DNA of 7,273 nucleotides, from the NCBI GenBank assembly GCA_015662065.1, contig DQUX01000105.1:1-7273 (forward strand), given 5' to 3'. A program made the translations under genes and the position numbers. Within the stretch, counting starts at the first letter, position 1. Each line of letters begins with the position of its first letter. The notes under the pieces were generated by a model, which saw nothing but the letters and a program-made list of their open reading frames with translations, did no database searches and was not told where the DNA came from. Below are positions 5,804 to 7,273 of this stretch, piece after piece. Source of the DNA: Anaerolineales bacterium. Lineage in GTDB: Bacteria; Chloroflexota; Anaerolineae; B4-G1; DUEL01.

Positions 5804-6206
5804 ACTTGATATACTTGCGAAAGCCCCCCACGATTGCCAGTTGAGGCAGCTCCCGCACCAGCTCCTGCGGCAGTTGGTCCAGGTCCAGCTCCGAAACCCC
5901 GGCCCGCAGCGAGATCTCCCGCAGCGCCTCCATCAGCCGCGGTAGATCCACCCCCTTGGGGCAGCGGGCGACACAGGTGAGGCAGGAGGCACAGATCCAG
6001 ATCGTCGGGCTCTCCAACACCTCCTCCATCCCCAACTGGGCCATACGGATAACCTGGCTGGGCAGCAGGTCCATCGCCGCCACCACCGGACAACCGGCGC
6101 TGCACTTGCCGCACTGATTACAGGCCAGCAGGTCCTCCCCGCTGATCTCCTCCACGTCGCGGACGAACTTACCGCGCACCTTGTTGACCGAGATAGTCGT
6201 TCGCAT
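5802..6206 (-). CDS. hdrC: HdrC-type [4Fe-4S] electron-transfer protein, first copy (hdrC1), short form
   Basis: Soluble two-cluster iron-sulfur protein, 134 residues, expected to wire HdrA to hdrB1. Motifs are C29-x2-C32-x2-C35-x3-C39-P and C72-x2-C75-x2-C78-x3-C82-P, with MDLLPSQVIRMAQLG and TIWICASCLTC between and around them as in hdrC2. It ends about 50 residues after the second motif (GGFRKYIK), so it lacks the long helical tail of hdrC2. ATG at 6206 is chosen because GAGGAG lies four bases upstream. A GTG 42 bases further upstream would translate part of an inverted repeat (giving LPLCGESLRSD) and is rejected. The stop TAG is created by the first unit of the tandem repeat, and the last codons (CGCAAGTATATCAAG) already contain a GCAAGTA-like half unit. 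Confidence 0.94.
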   Translation of the reverse strand: MRTTISVNKVRGKFVRDVEEISGEDLLACNQCGKCSAGCPVVAAMDLLPSQVIRMAQLGMEEVLESPTIWICASCLTCVARCPKGVDLPRLMEALREISLRAGVSELDLDQLPQELVRELPQLAIVGGFRKYIK

Positions 6207-6210
6207 ATCG

Positions 6211-6216
6211 CTCCTC
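6211..6216 (-). promoter_or_regulatory. Ribosome-binding site choosing the hdrC1 start
   Basis: GAGGAG on the minus strand, four bases before ATG at 6206. It favours this start over the in-frame GTG at 6248 that lies inside the inverted repeat. Confidence 0.7.
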
Positions 6217-6224
6217 AGACTTTC

Positions 6225-6310
6225 ACCACAGAGAGGCAAGGAGGACACAGATATACCACGGGGTTTTCATCTCCTCAGTGACCCCTCTGTGTTCTCCGCA
6301 TCTCCGTGGT
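6225..6310. repeat. Long imperfect inverted repeat of the ACCACAGAG / CTCCGTGGT type in the folD-hdrC1 spacer
   Basis: ACCACAGAG (6225-6233) pairs with CTCCGTGGT (6302-6310) at 8 of 9 positions. Inside it, GGAGGACACAGA (6240-6251) pairs with TCTGTGTTCTCC (6286-6297) at 11 of 12. The two pairs form a single extended stem with a loop of about 34 bases. It fills most of the 106-base spacer. Sequences of this style (CTCTGTGTTCTCC, CTCCGTGGT) recur in intergenic regions of many bacteria, from memory. No T-run follows on either strand, so a simple intrinsic terminator is not supported. The transcript of hdrC1 would carry the hairpin just before its ribosome site. Confidence 0.85.
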
Positions 6311-6312
6311 TA

Positions 6313-7194
6313 TCATAGGCCCGCGGCCCGCTTGGCCGAGGTCAGGGTGTTGCGCAGGAGCATCGCGATAGTCATCGGCCCGACGCCGCCCGGCACCGGG
6401 GTGAGGTACCCCGCCACCTCCTTGACCGCCTCGAAGTCCACATCACCGACGATGCGGTAGCCCCGCTTGGCCGTGGGGTCCTCCACCCGGTTGATGCCGA
6501 CGTCAATCACGGCCGCGCCGGGCTTCACCCAATCCGCCTTGACCATTTGTGGCCGACCGACTGCGGCGATCAGGATATCCGCCCGCCGACAGGTAGCCGG
6601 CAGGTCCTTGGTGCGGGAGTGACAGATGGTGATGGTAGCGTTCCGGTGCAGCAGCAGCATCGCCACCGGCAGGCCGACGATATTACTGCGGCCCAACACC
6701 ACCGCCTCCTTCCCCTCAATCTCAACCCCGTACCGGTCCAGCAGCTCGATGCAGCCAGCGGGGGTACAGGGGACGAACATCGGCTTGCGCCCCTTCATCG
6801 CCAGACGGCCGATGTTGATAGGGTGAAAGCCGTCCACATCCTTCTCGATGCCGATGGCGGCCAGCACCCGCTCCTCGTCCAGGTGCTTGGGCAGGGGCAA
6901 CTGGACCAGGATGCCGTGCACCTCGGGGTTGGCGTTCAACTCCGCCACCAGCCCCTCCACCTCCTCCTGGGAGGCGGTCTCCGGCAGGTTGTGGCCAAAG
7001 GAGCGGATGCCCACCTCGGCACACCGCTTCTGCTTGGAGCGGACGTAGAACTGGGAGGCGGGATTCTCCCCCACCAGCACTGTCGCCAGCCCCGGCACGA
7101 TCCCGTGCTCGCCCTTGAGCTGCTCCACCTCGGCCCGGATCTCCTCATGGATCGCGGCCGCCGTCGCCTTGCCGTCAATCAACTGCGCTGTCAT
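6313..7194 (-). CDS. folD: Bifunctional methylenetetrahydrofolate dehydrogenase / methenyltetrahydrofolate cyclohydrolase
   Basis: Cytosolic FolD, 293 residues, interconverting 5,10-methylene-, 5,10-methenyl- and 10-formyl-tetrahydrofolate with NAD(P). Catalytic and folate-site residues sit at the E. coli numbering: Y50 and K54 in YVRSKQK, Q98 in GILVQLPLP, D121 in KDVDGFHP. The nucleotide-binding part shows PCTPAG (142-147), VLGRSNIVGLP (166-176), CHSRT, ADILIAAVGRP and VIDVGIN. The C-terminal TPVPGGVGPMT is present. The start ATG has a near-ideal Shine-Dalgarno (TAAGGAGGAGG) immediately upstream. It is the first gene of the visible run; 106 bases of repeat-bearing spacer separate it from hdrC1. 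Being a housekeeping enzyme it could simply be a neighbour. It could also supply the methyl branch of a Wood-Ljungdahl or glycine-linked route that the Hdr complex serves; no other pathway gene is visible. Confidence 0.97.
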   Translation of the reverse strand: MTAQLIDGKATAAAIHEEIRAEVEQLKGEHGIVPGLATVLVGENPASQFYVRSKQKRCAEVGIRSFGHNLPETASQEEVEGLVAELNANPEVHGILVQLPLPKHLDEERVLAAIGIEKDVDGFHPINIGRLAMKGRKPMFVPCTPAGCIELLDRYGVEIEGKEAVVLGRSNIVGLPVAMLLLHRNATITICHSRTKDLPATCRRADILIAAVGRPQMVKADWVKPGAAVIDVGINRVEDPTAKRGYRIVGDVDFEAVKEVAGYLTPVPGGVGPMTIAMLLRNTLTSAKRAAGL

Positions 7195-7195
7195 A

Positions 7196-7206
7196 CCTCC
7201 TCCTTA
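7196..7206 (-). promoter_or_regulatory. Strong ribosome-binding site of folD
   Basis: TAAGGAGGAGG ends one base before the ATG codon. The leftmost AAGGAGG has about 5 bases of spacing, close to a full anti-Shine-Dalgarno match. Confidence 0.8.
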
Positions 7207-7220
7207 CGGACTACTTGCAC

Positions 7221-7269
7221 AATACGTAACACATAATACGCAACACGCAATACGTATTACATATCGCGT
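7221..7269. repeat. 7-bp tandem repeat upstream of folD
   Basis: Five contiguous units fitting AAYACRY on the plus strand (AATACGT, AACACAT, AATACGC, AACACGC, AATACGT; 7221-7255), followed by two degenerate units (ATTACAT, ATCGCGT; 7256-7269). The tract is AT-richer than its surroundings and continues to within four bases of the window edge, so its full length is unknown. It lies where the folD promoter would be expected; TATTAT-like hexamers occur on the minus strand, but no paired -35 can be assigned with confidence. A single ACTTGC unit like that of the 5716 array occurs at 7213-7218. Confidence 0.8.
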
Positions 7270-7273
7270 ATTC

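Noticed and set aside
5802..5804. TAG as a pyrrolysine codon joining hdrC1 and hdrB1
   Set aside because: The codons after it are pure repeat and not conserved protein, hdrB1 has its own start and ribosome site, and no pyrrolysine genes are visible. Simple readthrough remains possible and is reported as such.
6207..6248. Upstream GTG start for hdrC1 at 6248
   Set aside because: The added residues come from the inverted repeat, and the ATG at 6206 has GAGGAG in place.
6225..6312. Intrinsic terminator after folD
   Set aside because: The hairpin is long and imperfect and is not followed by a T-run on the minus strand; termination cannot be claimed.
1..7273. Methanogen heterodisulfide reductase acting on CoM-S-S-CoB
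   Set aside because: The repeats, the bacterial-type Shine-Dalgarno sites, the aminotransferase and GNAT insertions and the doubled BC pairs do not point to a methanogen; no coenzyme M or methanogenesis gene is present in the window.

Overview
All convincing genes lie on the minus strand and read right to left, as one tightly packed, operon-like run. In transcription order they are: folD (7194-6313), an HdrC-type iron-sulfur protein (hdrC1, 6206-5802), an HdrB-type CCG protein (hdrB1, 5699-4845), a class V PLP aminotransferase of the alanine/serine-glyoxylate type (4836-3685), an HdrA-type flavin iron-sulfur protein (3688-1943), a GNAT acetyltransferase (1917-1345), a second HdrC (hdrC2, 1327-755) and a second HdrB (hdrB2, 758 to beyond the left edge). 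Three junctions are 4-base stop/start overlaps or gaps under 10 bases, and two more are gaps of 17 and 25 bases. The longer spacers are before hdrC1 and between hdrC1 and hdrB1, and both are filled with repetitive DNA.

The DNA is GC-rich. The content is an anaerobe-type, cytosolic heterodisulfide-reductase-like electron-transfer module beside a tetrahydrofolate one-carbon gene. Together with the short tandem and inverted repeats between genes, this suggests an uncultured or thermophilic anaerobic bacterium. Chloroflexota (Anaerolineae-like) is my best guess, by remembered style only; no sequence search was possible.

Functional reading: HdrA holds FAD and several [4Fe-4S] clusters. HdrC passes electrons through two [4Fe-4S] clusters. 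HdrB carries the two CCG modules that in methanogens bind non-cubane clusters and reduce a disulfide. One HdrA is flanked by two full HdrC-HdrB pairs, giving the order C1-B1-(aminotransferase)-A-(GNAT)-C2-B2. This resembles the C1-B1-A-hyp-C2-B2 order remembered from the sulfur-oxidising sHdr clusters, but HdrA here is the long form. FolD and the glyoxylate-type aminotransferase hint at a link with folate one-carbon and glycine metabolism.

The most unusual points are these. (1) HdrA lacks the ferredoxin domain normally inserted in its flavin domain, and exactly at that site carries about 22 residues encoded by a 65-bp inverted-repeat element. (2) An 11-copy, 8-bp tandem repeat separates hdrC1 from hdrB1, supplies the hdrC1 stop codon and probably the hdrB1 ribosome-binding site, and leaves the two genes in one frame separated by a single TAG. 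(3) Two more repeat families lie upstream of hdrC1 and folD.
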